Shown here: positions 21,387 to 32,864 of the stretch, in pieces | How positions within the stretch are numbered: position 1 is the stretch's first letter | How the letters are laid out: the number at the start of each line of letters is the position of its first letter | Source: Ziziphus jujuba | Taxonomy: Eukaryota; Streptophyta; Magnoliopsida; Rosales; Rhamnaceae | Direction of reading: 5' to 3' | DNA length: 64,000 bases | Assembly: GCF_031755915.1 (NCBI RefSeq) | Contig: NC_083389.1 | Location: forward strand, 24,675,001-24,739,000 | Notes under the pieces: model-generated | The model's database searches: none | What the model was told of the DNA's origin: nothing | Seen by the model: only the letters and a program-made list of their open reading frames with translations | Translations under genes and position numbers: made by a program

Positions 21387-23134
21387 TGTTAGGTCTAAAA
21401 TATTGATGATTTTATGCCATATTTATAGCTTAATATTTGTTAGTTTGTGTTAATTTGTTATGGAAAGATACTTAATTATGTATTTTTCTTAATCTAGGTA
21501 AAAGAGGAAGAATTTTAAGAAAACTACCATAAAAATGGATTCCTTGGGTCGAATTATGGTGGGAAGCAAGATTTGAGCTCGAACGGACTAAGCATTAAAA
21601 AGATTCCAAAAAGATACCTTGAAGATTCCATAAAGATTCTATCGGGAATTTCATGATGGAAGTGGATGTCATATGAATCATCACGATCTGAGGATTTCAA
21701 ATGTCTCGTTATTTTTGGATTTCGAGGTGCGAGCAGAGAGTTATCATCATTTAAAGTTCGGAATTTATAAAAAGGAATATTCTAGTTAAATCTCCATCAT
21801 TGATCAAAAGAGGGAATCAAGGCAATTTGAGGGCCAAGATAAAAACAAGTGGCAATAATTGGTTAATTTATCATTAATGAGGCACATGTCATGTCACATG
21901 CTTCATTAAGGGTAAATTAGACTAATTAACTTATTTTTTTTTTAGGAGGAATTAGATAAAAGGAAAGTAGTAGAGAGCAAGTAATATACAGTTTCCTTTT
22001 TACACATGAAATTCGTCCAACCCTTTTCGTGGCCTAAAAAAGGTATCTTCCAAGACTCTCCCACATTGAAAATAAAGAGAGAAAAAGATTCCCAAGGCCC
22101 TATATATATAGCCCCCACCACATTGAAGGAAGATATACAAGTTTAGAGAGTTATTTAAGAGCTTTTAGGAGGCTTAAATAGAAACAAACCAAATTTTGGG
22201 AGTTTCTAAGATTCTCTTAAGGGTTCTAGGATTTTAAAGTTTTAGAGTTTTAGAAGATCAATTGGAGAGCTTGGAGGAGGCAGAGAGACGTGGGCTTGCT
22301 TGGAGAAGAAGGCTACGACTTTGAGAGCTCTTGGAGGAGAATTTTTTCAATAGTTTTTATTCTCTTTTCCTTTCTCTTTAATTGTGAATCTTATTATTTT
22401 TAATAATTATGGATGTTGAAATTATTTTTACCATGAACTAATTTTCATAGCTAGGGCTATGATGTAGCCCTAACTATGAAGGTTTAATTATTTTAATATA
22501 TGTTGAGTTTTATTTAATTAGTAATATGTTTTGTTAATAAATCATTGGTATACTTAATGCTTTCATAGGCCGGAAGGAATGAATGATTTTAATAATATTT
22601 GAGCTTGGAAAAGGATAATATTATGGATCTCCAATGATTTACATGAATGCATAATTGATTGGAAAATAGTTATGTCTCATGCCATATTATTTGCTTAATC
22701 TATGCTTGATGAATTTGCATGATTTCATTTATAGGCCGGAAGGAATAAATTAGGTTATGTGAATATTATCAATTGTGAGTGGAAACTACTTTTGATTAAT
22801 TTTGTGATTAAGTATGGTTAACAAAATTACTAATTAATTAAATTCACATATTTAAGTAATTAAATTGGAATAGTTAGTGGTGAAATCAAATGCCCTAGTA
22901 TTCATAATTATTCAATTCTCTCTCTTACTTGAAATTGATCTAATTTTAATTGATTGCTCTTGTTTAATTTAGTTTATTTAGTTTTTAATTGCCATCTTAA
23001 ATTTTAGTTCAAATATTGACAAAACCTAATTATCTTTGGTACTTAATACTTAATCCCTTGGGTACGACAACCCTATTTTTCCACTTTATTACTTGAAAAC
23101 GATTCGTGCACTTGCGAGTTGATTTTACACATCA
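21387..23134 (+). repeat. A 3' LTR
   Basis: 1748 bases, TGTTAGGTCT to TTACACATCA. By eye it differs from the 5' LTR by A/G near 12048, G/A near 13031, T/A near 13218 and an extra 2 bases in the CTCTCCCACATTG block. The flanking CATTA is at 23135-23139. Confidence 0.95.
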
Positions 23135-24977
23135 CATTACAATCATAGGCTTTTTACAACAAAAAAGCTTCTTCATTTCACTTTGTTTTGCATAAAAACT
23201 CTCTTTTTTCTTTCTACTCTTTTTCTTTTCTTTTTCACTCACACTCTCATTCTCACCACTCTTTTTCTTCTCTTGGTGGTTGGATACAGTTTGATTTTGT
23301 TGTTGGTCAGCTTCTTTCCTCCTTTGTAAAGCCAATTGATCATCAAAAACCTGTTTAGGAGTCATTGGCATAAGCACCACTCGTTTACCCTTGAAGTTGA
23401 AGACAATCTTATTAGTATGACCATGATGATTAGTATCTCTATTAAATTGCCATGGATGTCCTAAAAGAAAATGACCAGCTTGCATTGGTACCACATCACA
23501 AATAACCTCATCTTCATAATCACCAATAGAGAATGCAATCTTCACTTGCCTATTCACCTTCAACTTTCCACAATCATTAAGCCATTGTAGCTTATATGGT
23601 TATGGATGCTTCATAGTGGGTAAACCTAGTTTTTCAACCATAGTAAGACTAGCAGCATTAGTACAACTCCCGCCATCAATAATCATGCTACATACCTTAT
23701 CCTTGACTTTGCACCTAGTATGAAAGATGTTCTCCTATTGCACTTCACTCTCATTTTTGTATATAGTTAGAGCTCTTCTAGCAACCAATGACAAGTCCCC
23801 ACAAACTAGATACTTGTAATCTTCTTCATCTTCATCACCAACATCCTCCAATGGTGGCATGGATTCATTGTCCGACTCTTCCTCTTCAATTTCTATGTCT
23901 CCACTTTCCTGAATCACCATGACTCTCTTATTTGGACATTGACTTGTAATATAACCCCTGCCTTAACATTTAAAGCACATGATATCTTGATATCTAGTTG
24001 AAGATGAATCAGATTTACTTACTTGCTTGGATGTGATGGTTTGGCCTTAACTTTGGACTTAGGCCATGTGGTGGCTTTATCTTCAAACTTGGGCTGATTG
24101 GGTTTCCATGTAGTTGGGCTTTCTTTCCAAGTGTTTTGAGCAATACTAGGTCTTGTGGTACCGCTCCTCTTGAGTTGTTGCTCTACTTTGATGGCCATGT
24201 GCAACATCTCCTCAATCTCCACATAATGATGCAAGTCCACTTAATTTGCTATTTCCCTATTCAAACCAGCCAAGAAACATGCCATTGTAGCCTCCCTATC
24301 CTCCTCACCATTGGCCACACTCCTATTTCCTTGAGACAAGCTTTGTAGTTTCTGAAAAATGTTTCTATAGTAGTGGCTAGGTACGAAACGCTTCCTCATC
24401 AAAGCCTTCATCTCCTCCCATGTATCTATAGGTCTTTGACCCACTCGCCTCCTAGAAAGTGTCTCTTTGTCCCACCATCCAATAGCATAGTCCGTAAATT
24501 CAACAGCAGCTAATTTAACCTTTTTAGCCTCGGAGTAGTTTTGACAATCAAATACCATCTCAATCCTCTTCTCCCACTCAAGATAAGCTTCTAGATCACT
24601 TTTACCTTGGAATGTTGGTATTTTCATCTTAATTTCTCCATAATCATTGCCTCGGTCTAATCTCTCTCTCCCATGGAATTGATTGGTTCCTGAACTAATG
24701 TCTTCTTCTTCTTCCTCATAGTCATCTCCCACTCATTCCCAATCTCCCATTCTTGGAATATCTCTTCCCCTACCACATCCATGAGTAAACACGTTTGTGG
24801 AGGTCGTTACTGCGGCATTTGGATTGATGATTCCATCCTATCCAACCTATCATGGATCTGCACCATCTCCAACCATAGTACTCTTTGTAGTTCTCCCACC
24901 ATGGCTTGAATGTATAACTTTGGAACAGCCACACCTGATGTTTCATCCATGCTTTCTTTGCTTTTGTCTTGTGACAT
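23135..24977 (-). pseudogene. E3 gag-protease, degenerate
   Basis: The right side of E3 beyond insertion A. From ATG 24977 (MSQDKSKESMDET) the frame gives an N-terminal coil (IHDRLDRMESSI), the gag domain (MKIPTFQGKSDLEAYLEWEK, MRKRFVPSHYYRN, EEDREATMACFLAGLN), a damaged zinc knuckle near 23960 (a stop inside CFKC-GRGYITSQC), an acidic linker, a protease motif where the expected DSG reads DGG (MIIDGGSCTN, about 23675-23700), and the VVPMQAGHFLLGHPWQF region, then a Lys-rich linker to PMIVM at the insertion. Several TAG/TAA/TGA codons and at least one frameshift (between 24019 and 23920) are present. About 13 residues around the EDYYKEME segment of E2 are deleted. Confidence 0.8.
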
Positions 24978-25765
24978 GATTTTTCTACAAAACTTGTTAG
25001 TAAAAAGGACCTCACAACACTCCCTCACGTGTTTCGCTCAAATTCAAGGTCTCAATTCACTCGTGTTTGTACTCTAGTTATAATTCGGCTTTTACCCTCT
25101 ATAATTCACCTCTCTTGCTTTTATCACTCTAGTAATTCTATTTGGTTCTTTGCAAACTAATTTCAAACTAAAACAAACTAGCAAGTAACAATTTAAATAG
25201 ACTTATCAAACAGTTATGAAAATAAGGCTACAAGACAAATAGAATGAAAAGTAACAAGAAAAAGGCAACAATGAAAGCTTAACAAGAAATTTGGCACAAA
25301 CAAAAGAAACTAGAATGTGAGGAACAAATAGGAATGAGATTTGCAAAGTGGAATTTAGTGAATATTCAACAAACCTTATTTTCGGTATTGATTTTGGCTT
25401 GTTTTTTGTGCTCCTCAAATCAACCAAAAAACAATTTCACTATCTGGTTTCTCTTGAAATCTCAATAATTCAATGCCACAAACCACAAGAACAAGAAAAA
25501 AAATTTAAGAACGAATTTTTGTTTTTGTTTTTTTGTTTTGTTTTGTTTTGTTTTGTTTTGTTTTAAATATGATCTAATCGGAATGAATGAAGAAGAATAC
25601 AAAAATAAAATGCAAAGAAACACGTAGCAACCCAAATGCAAAGAACAACCAAAGAAATCAAAGATGCAATTTCTAACCTAATGCCAAAAATCGCCCAAAA
25701 AAACCAAGAAAAACAATGAAACAAAAGAAAAGAAATAGATAGATCAAACCTGTAATTAAAAACTA
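24978..25765 (-). other. E3 leader
   Basis: Non-coding leader of E3. It contains a TTTTG repeat run (about 25515-25564) and the ATGCAATTTCTAACCTAATGCC block shared with L. It shows no real coding frame. Confidence 0.6.
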
Positions 25766-25777
25766 GCTCTAATACCA
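25766..25777 (-). promoter_or_regulatory. E3 primer binding site (one mismatch)
   Basis: The minus strand reads TGGTATTAGAGC, one C-to-T change from the initiator-Met tRNA primer site, 3 bases from the LTR at 25781. Confidence 0.75.
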
Positions 25778-25780
25778 AAT

Positions 25781-25918
25781 TGATACGAACCTAGAGCGAC
25801 CTGCCTCTAAACCCGTAACAAAGATTGAATTAGATCGTCTAATTACAAGTTATCAATGGAAGACCTCAACCCGTTACCTATATTTGAGGTAAGAACCTTG
25901 GTATGGTGAGGATGCCAT
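25781..25918 (-). repeat. E3 5' LTR, distal part (split by F)
   Basis: Begins TGATACGAACC and runs to the F insertion point; the LTR resumes at 32102. The last five bases, GCCAT (25914-25918), are the F target duplication. Confidence 0.8.
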
Positions 25919-26952
25919 TGTTGGGGTGAGAAGGTTATGACCAAGAGCAAGCTAGCTTGAAGTGTTAGCAACAAGCAAGCTTTTGGTGATGCTCTTGGGA
26001 ATGGTTGTGTGTGAGTTGTGTTTTTAGGTTTTGGTTATGGTGTTTTCTGGTTTTTAGGGTTCCTAGAGTGTTCTAAGGTGTTGAAGAAGAGATGAGAAGA
26101 AGGGGACCACGTTGGGTTTTGAAAATGAGGCTTAGATATGTAGCCATTTCATTCATTTTGCAATATAAGCTTTAAATTACAACTAGTTCACACATGCCAA
26201 GCATGTGAGCTTACAAAATGAGTAAAGTATTTGAAATTTAAAAAGTAAAATGGTCAACACCTAACTTTTCATACACAAAAGAGGTAAAAACCAGCTGCAA
26301 CATGTCTATTCCAAATATAGTAAAAAGTGGCACATGGTTTGAACTAAGTTCCTATTGTTCAACTAGTTTGGGTAAACAACCAAACTAGCTTCACCTACTT
26401 AGTTCCCCTTTGTATCTGCCTATGAAACTTGGTTTGAAGCATCCTTGGTCATCAATAAATATTGTTCCAAGAGCTAGGAATGTTCTGGAATCGGATCATG
26501 GGCCAAACAGCTCCAAAACGGACCCATACTCTGCATACTGGGCCCATCAGATACAACAATCTGTTTGGAATAGAAAATGGACTTTCCCATGTCATTTGGA
26601 CCTGAAATTTGAACCATAGTCTTCTATATATGTCTGTAGACATACCTCAAAATTTCAGCCCAAAAATCCATTTGCAACCTGAGATATAAGATAAATAGTG
26701 GAACAATGTTGCTGGAAATTATGAATCCAGCACCATAGGCATTTCAAGCATAACATTCCTACTCTTTTGTGCATAATTTTGCCTATACTTTTTCATACAT
26801 AACTTAGGCACAAAACATTATCAAAATATACCTTGCATAAATTAAAACATACAAAAAAATATAAACTCATAAAAGGAAATGATTTAATACCAAGGTGTGC
26901 ATGCTAGCCGGTGACATGCACCATCAAGTGGCAAAATTGCCACACTTCAACA
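25919..26952 (-). repeat. F 3' LTR
   Basis: 1034 bases, TGTTGGGGTG in plus orientation at the left end and CACTTCAACA at the right end; the ends form a TGTTG/CAACA inverted repeat. The gag-pol stop codon lies inside it (26947-26949). Confidence 0.95.
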
Positions 26953-29900
26953 CTCCTCCTTGGCAATTTTGTATGAGACATTGAGAAGTCCTCTCAATAT
27001 CTCAAATCTCTTCTTTCCCAATGGCTTGGTGAAGATATCCGCCAAGTTCTCCTCGGAAGTCACATACTCCAACTTCACTTCACCACTTGCTTCAAATTCC
27101 CTTAAGGAATGATACTTGACCGGTATGTGCTTGGTCCTTCCATGTTGGACTGGATTTTGTGCAATTGCTATTGCTGAAGTATTGTCACACAATATTACCG
27201 TGGCTTCCTCTTGCTTCAAGCTCAAGTCCTCCAATAATTTCCTAAGCCAAACACCTTGATTAGCACAACTTGAGCAAGCAATATACTCGGCTTCCGCGGT
27301 GCTTTGTGCAACGGTTTGTTGCTTCTTGGAATTCCATGAGAAAGGACCATTTCCAAGAGTGTAAATGTAGCCCGATGTGCTCTTGCTATCATCCAAAGAA
27401 CCAGCCCAATCACTATCACTATAACCAAGCAAAGCTTCATTCATGCCATCCTTGTACCATATACCAAAATCACTAGTACCTTTCAAATACCTTAGGATTC
27501 TTTTTGCACAACTAAGATGATTTTGTGATGGACTATGCATAAATCTTGACAAAACGGCCACACTAAACATGATATCCGGTCTAGTAGAGCATACATATAA
27601 AAGGCTACCAATTAAACTTCTATAGATGGAAGGATTTACCTTTGGAGAATCATCATCCTTCACCAACTTGGTGCCTTCATTCATAGGTGTGGCAACGCTA
27701 TTACAATCCTCCATGTCAAACTTCTTGAGCAACTCCTTCACATAGCTTTCTTGAGATATGAAGATGCCCTTGGATGATTGGACAACTTCAATTCCAAGAA
27801 AGTATTTCATCTCTCCAAGGCTAGACATCTCAAAGTTCAATTCTAGCTCACTTTTGAAGTTGCTCACTTCTTTCTCATTACCACCGGTCACTAGGAGATC
27901 ATCAACATAAAGAGACACCAACACCATGCAACCATGAGTCCTAATATACAATGTAGGCTCATTAGGACTCCTCCTAAATCCATGCTTTGTCAAAAAACCA
28001 TCTATCTTGGCATACCATGCCCTAGGAGCTTGTTTAAGGCCATACAAGGCCTTGTGTAGCTTGTATATCTTCTCTTCACTTCCTTTCTTCACAAAACCTT
28101 CGGGTTGCATAACATAGACCTCCTCCTTCAATATTCCATTCAAGAAGGCTGACTTCACATCAAGGTGATATACTTTCCAAGACTTTTATGCTGAAATTGC
28201 AAGGAGAAGTTTTATGGTTTCCATCCTTGCAACCGGTGCAAAAGTCTCTCCATAATCCACACCGGCTTGTTGTGCATATCCTTTGACATCAAGCCTTGCC
28301 TTGTGCTTATTTATGGACCCATCCGGATTGTACTTGGTCCTAAAGATCCACTTCACCCCAATAGCATTCTTTCCCTTCGGTTTTGTTACCAAGCTCCAAG
28401 TGTCATTCTTGTTTATCACATCGATTTCATCTTGCATGGCTTGTCTCCACTCTTTTCTTGCCATAGCCTCATGGACATTGATTGGATCACTCAATGCCAC
28501 ATTACACCTTTCATAAATCTCATTAAGAGGTCTTGTGCCTCTCACACCATCACCAATCTCCAAATCAGCCCCTATGGAGATTTCTAGCTCATTCCCATCA
28601 TATTCATCATCATGGGCAGCACCTTCATCATTTCCTTGTTCCTCATCGTTATCATGAGCTTCAAGGCGATTGTCTACATCCATACTAGCCAACTCCTCCT
28701 TACTACAAACCCATTTAGCTTCCTCATCAACTTTCACATCTCTACTTATCACAAGTTTCTTGGTTTCCAAGTTATACACTCTATATCCCTTGGTCACATC
28801 ACTATAGCCAACCAAGACACCAACTTGTGACCTTTCATCAAGCTTTCCTCTATTCTCTTGTGGTACTAGGATGTAACAAATGCTTCCAAATACCCTTAGA
28901 TGATCAAGAGAAGGCTTATATCCAAACCAAAGCTCAAATGGGGTTTTACTCCTCAAAGACTTGGAGTAAAGCCTATTTTGGATGTAGATGGATGTATTAA
29001 CTCCTTCGGCCCAAAACTTCTTTGGCAAGCCACTTTCAAACAACAAACATCTAGCCATCTCCATGATGGTACGGTTCTTCCTTTCACATACACCATTTTG
29101 TTGTGGTGTGTATGGTGTAGTGAATTGATGAACTATACTATGATCCTTACAAAGTTGTTTGAAAGCCTCACTTGTGTATTCCCCACCATTGTCCATCCTT
29201 AACACCTTTATAGTGCAACCGGATTGATTTTGCACTAACTTCATAAATTCTACAAACTTCTCCAAAGCTTGTGATTTTCTTTCAAGGAAATACACCCAAC
29301 ACATTCTTGAGTAATCATCAATGAAAGTTATGAAATACTTGCTGCCATTTAAGGATGGAACACTCATAGGACCACAAATATCCGAATGTATAAGTCCTAG
29401 TTTCTCCTTTGATCTCCAAGAACAAGATTGAAATGCTAGCCTAGTATGCTTTCCTTTTTGACACACTTCACACACATGTTCTTGCTTCTCCACCAATGGC
29501 ATGTCTCTAACAAGTTCATGTGTGCCTACCAATGACTTAAAGTTAGCATGGCCTAGTCTTTTATGCCAAAGTTGAGAGGTGTTCTCAACTTTGGTGTTCA
29601 ATGCAACCGATGCACCATTTTCATCCATATTCAACCTAAAATTCTTGTTCTTCATTCCAACACACATTAATTCATTTCCATGTGGATCAACTATAGTGCA
29701 TGTCATGTTTGAGAAGTGTAATGCATATTTGTTCTCAAGCATTTGACCTACACTAAGTAAGTTCTCACATAAAGAAGGTACATAGAGAACATCATGGATA
29801 GTTTTGATACCTTTGGTGGTGTGTATCACCACATCTCCTTTGCCTTTCACTTCCATCAAGGCTCCATTTCCAATTTTAACTTTGTTGTGGCTGCTCCTAT

Positions 29901-30933
29901 CCAAGTTTGTGAACCACTCATGCTTGTGAGACATATGGTGTGTTGCTCCACTATCAATGATCCATCCTTCATCATTCTTGATGCTACTAAAACAAGTAGC
30001 AACAAACAACTCTTCGGATTCATTATCACTTGCATTATCTTTAGCAACATTTGCTTGTTGCTTATCTTTCTTGTTAGCCTTGCATACTCTCTCCACATGA
30101 CCCTTTTGTTGGCATTTACGGCAAAATGCATCCGGCCTCTACCAACACCTTCTTGGATGATGACCTTTCTTCTTGCAATGGTGACAAGGTTCATAGGACT
30201 TCCTCTCGAGTTTGCTAGTTTCACCTTTCTCCTTTATGACCCTAAGCTTGTTCTTCTTTTGATTATGTGTCTTTTGATGTTGATTAGACACAAATGCAGC
30301 CTCCATTGATTCTTCATGTCTAATCCTCCTCCTTTGCTCCGTAGCTTGCAAGGCATTCACTAACTCGGTCAAGGAAATTTCATTTAGGTTCCTTGACTCC
30401 TCCAATGAAGATATCTTAGCTTCAAACCTCTCGGGCAAGGAGACCAACACCTTCTCCACAATCCTTTGGTCACTTAATCTTTCACCTAGCACCCTAATTT
30501 GATTCACCACATTAAGAAGCCTTGTGGTGAACTCCTTAACCGTTTCTTTGTCTTTCATCTTGATAGTCTCAAACTCCCTCCTTAGGTTAAGGATTTGCAT
30601 TTGCCTTGTCCTTGCACTCCCTTGGAACTCATCTTGAAGTTTGTCCCAAGCTTCTTTGGCACTCTCACATGCCATTATCCTTGTGAAAATGGTATCACTA
30701 ATACAAGAATGAATGGCGGTGAGAGCCTTGAAACCTTTAGCCAATTCCTCCTCATGGTGCTTGATTTGGTTGACCGTTGCCCCTTGTCTCAAAGGCTCGG
30801 GTTCTTGGGGATTTATGGTGACCTCCCAAAGACCATAAGCCTTCAAGTAGGCTTGCATCTTGATACTCCAAATGTTGTAGTTCTCCCCATTGAAGATAGG
30901 AGGAGAAGGAGTTGAAAAACTTGAAGAAGCCAT
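26947..30933 (-). pseudogene. gag-pol: F gag-pol polyprotein (two nonsense codons)
   Basis: One frame of 1329 codons from ATG 30933 (MASSSFSTPSPPIFNGENY). Order: Gag (NYNIWSIKMQAYLKAYGLW; UBN2-type region), two zinc knuckles (CHHCKKKGHHPRRC and CRKCQQKGHVERVC) separated by a TAG at 30139-30141, protease WIIDSGATHHMS, the pre-integrase LWHKRLGHANFKSL segment, integrase core (HSDICGPM, RMDNGGEYTS, NGVCERKNRT), RT with YVDDLLVTG (near 27910), and RNase H (YSDSDWAGSLDDSKSTSGY, AEYIAC, KHIPVKYHSLRE). A TAA at about 28186 (before [17 protein letters not shown]) splits integrase from RT. All catalytic motifs are present. The last codons (KEEC, stop) overlap the polypurine tract and the first six LTR bases. 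It is clearly copia by the integrase-before-RT order; the exact lineage was not assigned. Confidence 0.9.
26953..26961 (-). promoter_or_regulatory. F polypurine tract
   Basis: AAGGAGGAG on the minus strand, directly next to the 3' LTR and at the same time coding Lys-Glu-Glu of the polyprotein. Confidence 0.8.
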
Positions 30934-31052
30934 GTGGATGTTGCTTTCGAGTATGAAGGAATATAAAAATATATTTGTGCTTTCAAGTATCTCTTCACTC
31001 TCAAGGAACGAACCAGCCCAAAAACCTCACAAATCTCACAAAAATGTGCCTT

Positions 31053-31064
31053 GCTCTGATACCA
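31053..31064 (-). promoter_or_regulatory. F primer binding site, tRNA-iMet type
   Basis: The minus strand reads TGGTATCAGAGC, 3 bases from the 5' LTR at 31068. Confidence 0.9.
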
Positions 31065-31067
31065 CTT

Positions 31068-32101
31068 TGTTGGGGTGAGAAGGTTATGACCAAGAGCAAG
31101 CTAGCTTGAAGTGTTAGCAACAAGCAAGCTTTTGGTGATGCTCTTGGGAATGGTTGTGTGTGAGTTGTGTTTTTAGGTTTTGGTTATGGTGTTTTCTGGT
31201 TTTTAGGGTTCCTAGAGTGTTCTAAGGTGTTGAAGAAGAGATGAGAAGAAGGGGACCACGTTGGGTTTTGAAAATGAGGCTTAGATATGTAGCCATTTCA
31301 TTCATTTTGCAATATAAGCTTTAAATTACAACTAGTTCACACATGCCAAGCATGTGAGCTTACAAAATGAGTAAAGTATTTGAAATTTAAAAAGTAAAAT
31401 GGTCAACACCTAACTTTTCATACACAAAAGAGGTAAAAACCAGCTGCAACATGTCTATTCCAAATATAGTAAAAAGTGGCACATGGTTTGAACTAAGTTC
31501 CTATTGTTCAACTAGTTTGGGTAAACAACCAAACTAGCTTCACCTACTTAGTTCCCCTTTGTATCTGCCTATGAAACTTGGTTTGAAGCATCCTTGGTCA
31601 TCAATAAATATTGTTCCAAGAGCTAGGAATGTTCTTGAATCGGATCATGGGCCAAACAGCTCCAAAACTGACCCATACTCTGCATACTGGGCCCATCAGA
31701 TACAACAATCTGTTTGGAATAGAAAATGGAATTTCCCATGTCCTTTGGACCTGAAATTTGAACCATAGTCTTCTATATATGTCTGTAGACATACCTCAAA
31801 ATTTCAGCCCAAAACTCCATTTGCAACCTGAGATATAAGATAACTAGTGGAACAATGTTGCTGGAAATTATGAATCCAGCACCATAGGCATTTCAAGCAT
31901 AACATTCCTACTCTTTTGTGCATAATTTTGCCTATACTTTTTCATACATAACTTAGGCACAAAACATTATCAAAATATACCTTGCATAAATTAAAACATA
32001 CAAAAAAATATAAACTCATAAAAGGAAATGATTTGATACCAAGGTGTGCATGCTAGCCGGTGACATGCACCATCAAGTGGCAAAATTGCCACACTTCAAC
32101 A
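31068..32101 (-). repeat. F 5' LTR
   Basis: 1034 bases, nearly identical to 25919-26952; by eye seven single-base differences, clustered in the 3' half in plus coordinates. Confidence 0.95.
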
Positions 32102-32864
32102 GCCATAATAGGGTGCGAAATAACCTATTGATAAGTCAAATTTGAACTCCACAAGCAAAGCTTGAAAAGTTCGATATAGTTCTTAGAGAACCAAGAGAAT
32201 CACTCTCACTTTGAATCAAAATTATAATCTGAATTTTATTCATGACTTGTGTGCCTTTAAATAGGCAAAATAAATTACAAAGCTTTCCTAAATTTGCTAA
32301 AAATAATTATGGACGAAATTAGGTTTAAAAAACCTAATTTTGATAGGATTAGGAAACCTAATGTGGTTAGGTTTAGGAAACGTAATTTGGTTAGATTTAG
32401 GAAACCTAATTTATCTCCTAGTTTCCTAATTAGAATAGGAAAGTAATTTAAAAACCTAATAAAACTAAATTCAGAAAATAAAATAGGCAATATGCCAAAA
32501 TCCAATCGAGACATAAAATAAAAACTAATATTTCCTAATTATAAAATTCAGCCAATGCCATGTAGGCGCATATCATCCTCCACGTGGCAAAAATGCCATG
32601 TCACCATATGATGCCACATCACCATATTGTTGGATTCCTTGCGTTAGGCTTTATTTCATGTTGGCATCCTCCATTCCAATCATATGAACCAATTTTGGTT
32701 CATTTTCAGTAATGAACTTGCTTCCTTGGGATGTGAACACCTCTTGGATTAAACCATTTAGTACTTCTTTAAACCTCTTTGCTCTTGCCCTGGTTATTGG
32801 TCCCATAGAGATTTGAAGTGGCTCTAGACTCCATCTTGGGGTGCTCCTGGTCATGTCCTCATCA
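32102..32864 (-). repeat. E3 5' LTR, proximal part
   Basis: Continuation of the LTR begun at 25781. It ends GTCCTCATCA at 32864, matching the E3 3' LTR start (10550). Its right end encodes the pol C-terminus (DMTRSTPRWSLEPLQIS, GPITRARAKRFKEVLNGLI; 32740-32864), again inside the LTR. A series of TTAGGAAACCTAATT-like near-repeats lies at 32330-32430. The following pentamer ATGAC (32865-32869) would be one copy of its target duplication. Confidence 0.75.

Larger units (their letters stand above)
11587..23134 (+). mobile_element. A: full-length Athila-lineage Ty3/gypsy element
   Basis: Complete plus-strand element of about 11.5 kb: 5' LTR (11587-13332), tRNA-Asp primer site (13339-13358), leader, gag (13934-14998), pol (to 19529), a 1.86 kb 3' non-coding region, polypurine tract (about 21371-21386) and 3' LTR (21387-23134), flanked by CATTA. 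The two LTRs differ by about three substitutions and one 2-base indel by eye, so insertion was very recent. Athila assignment rests on the gag sequence, the DLGA protease motif, the FMDDF RT box and the tRNA-Asp primer. The copy is probably not autonomous because gag and pol are in different frames. Confidence 0.95.
25919..32101 (-). mobile_element. F: full-length Ty1/copia element
   Basis: Minus-strand element of 6183 bases with equal 1034-base LTRs (25919-26952 and 31068-32101), a tRNA-iMet primer site, one gag-pol reading frame (30933 to 26947) and a polypurine tract. GCCAT flanks both sides (25914-25918, 32102-32106). About seven LTR substitutions are visible, so it is older than A but still recent. 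Only two in-frame stop codons break the polyprotein. Confidence 0.95.
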
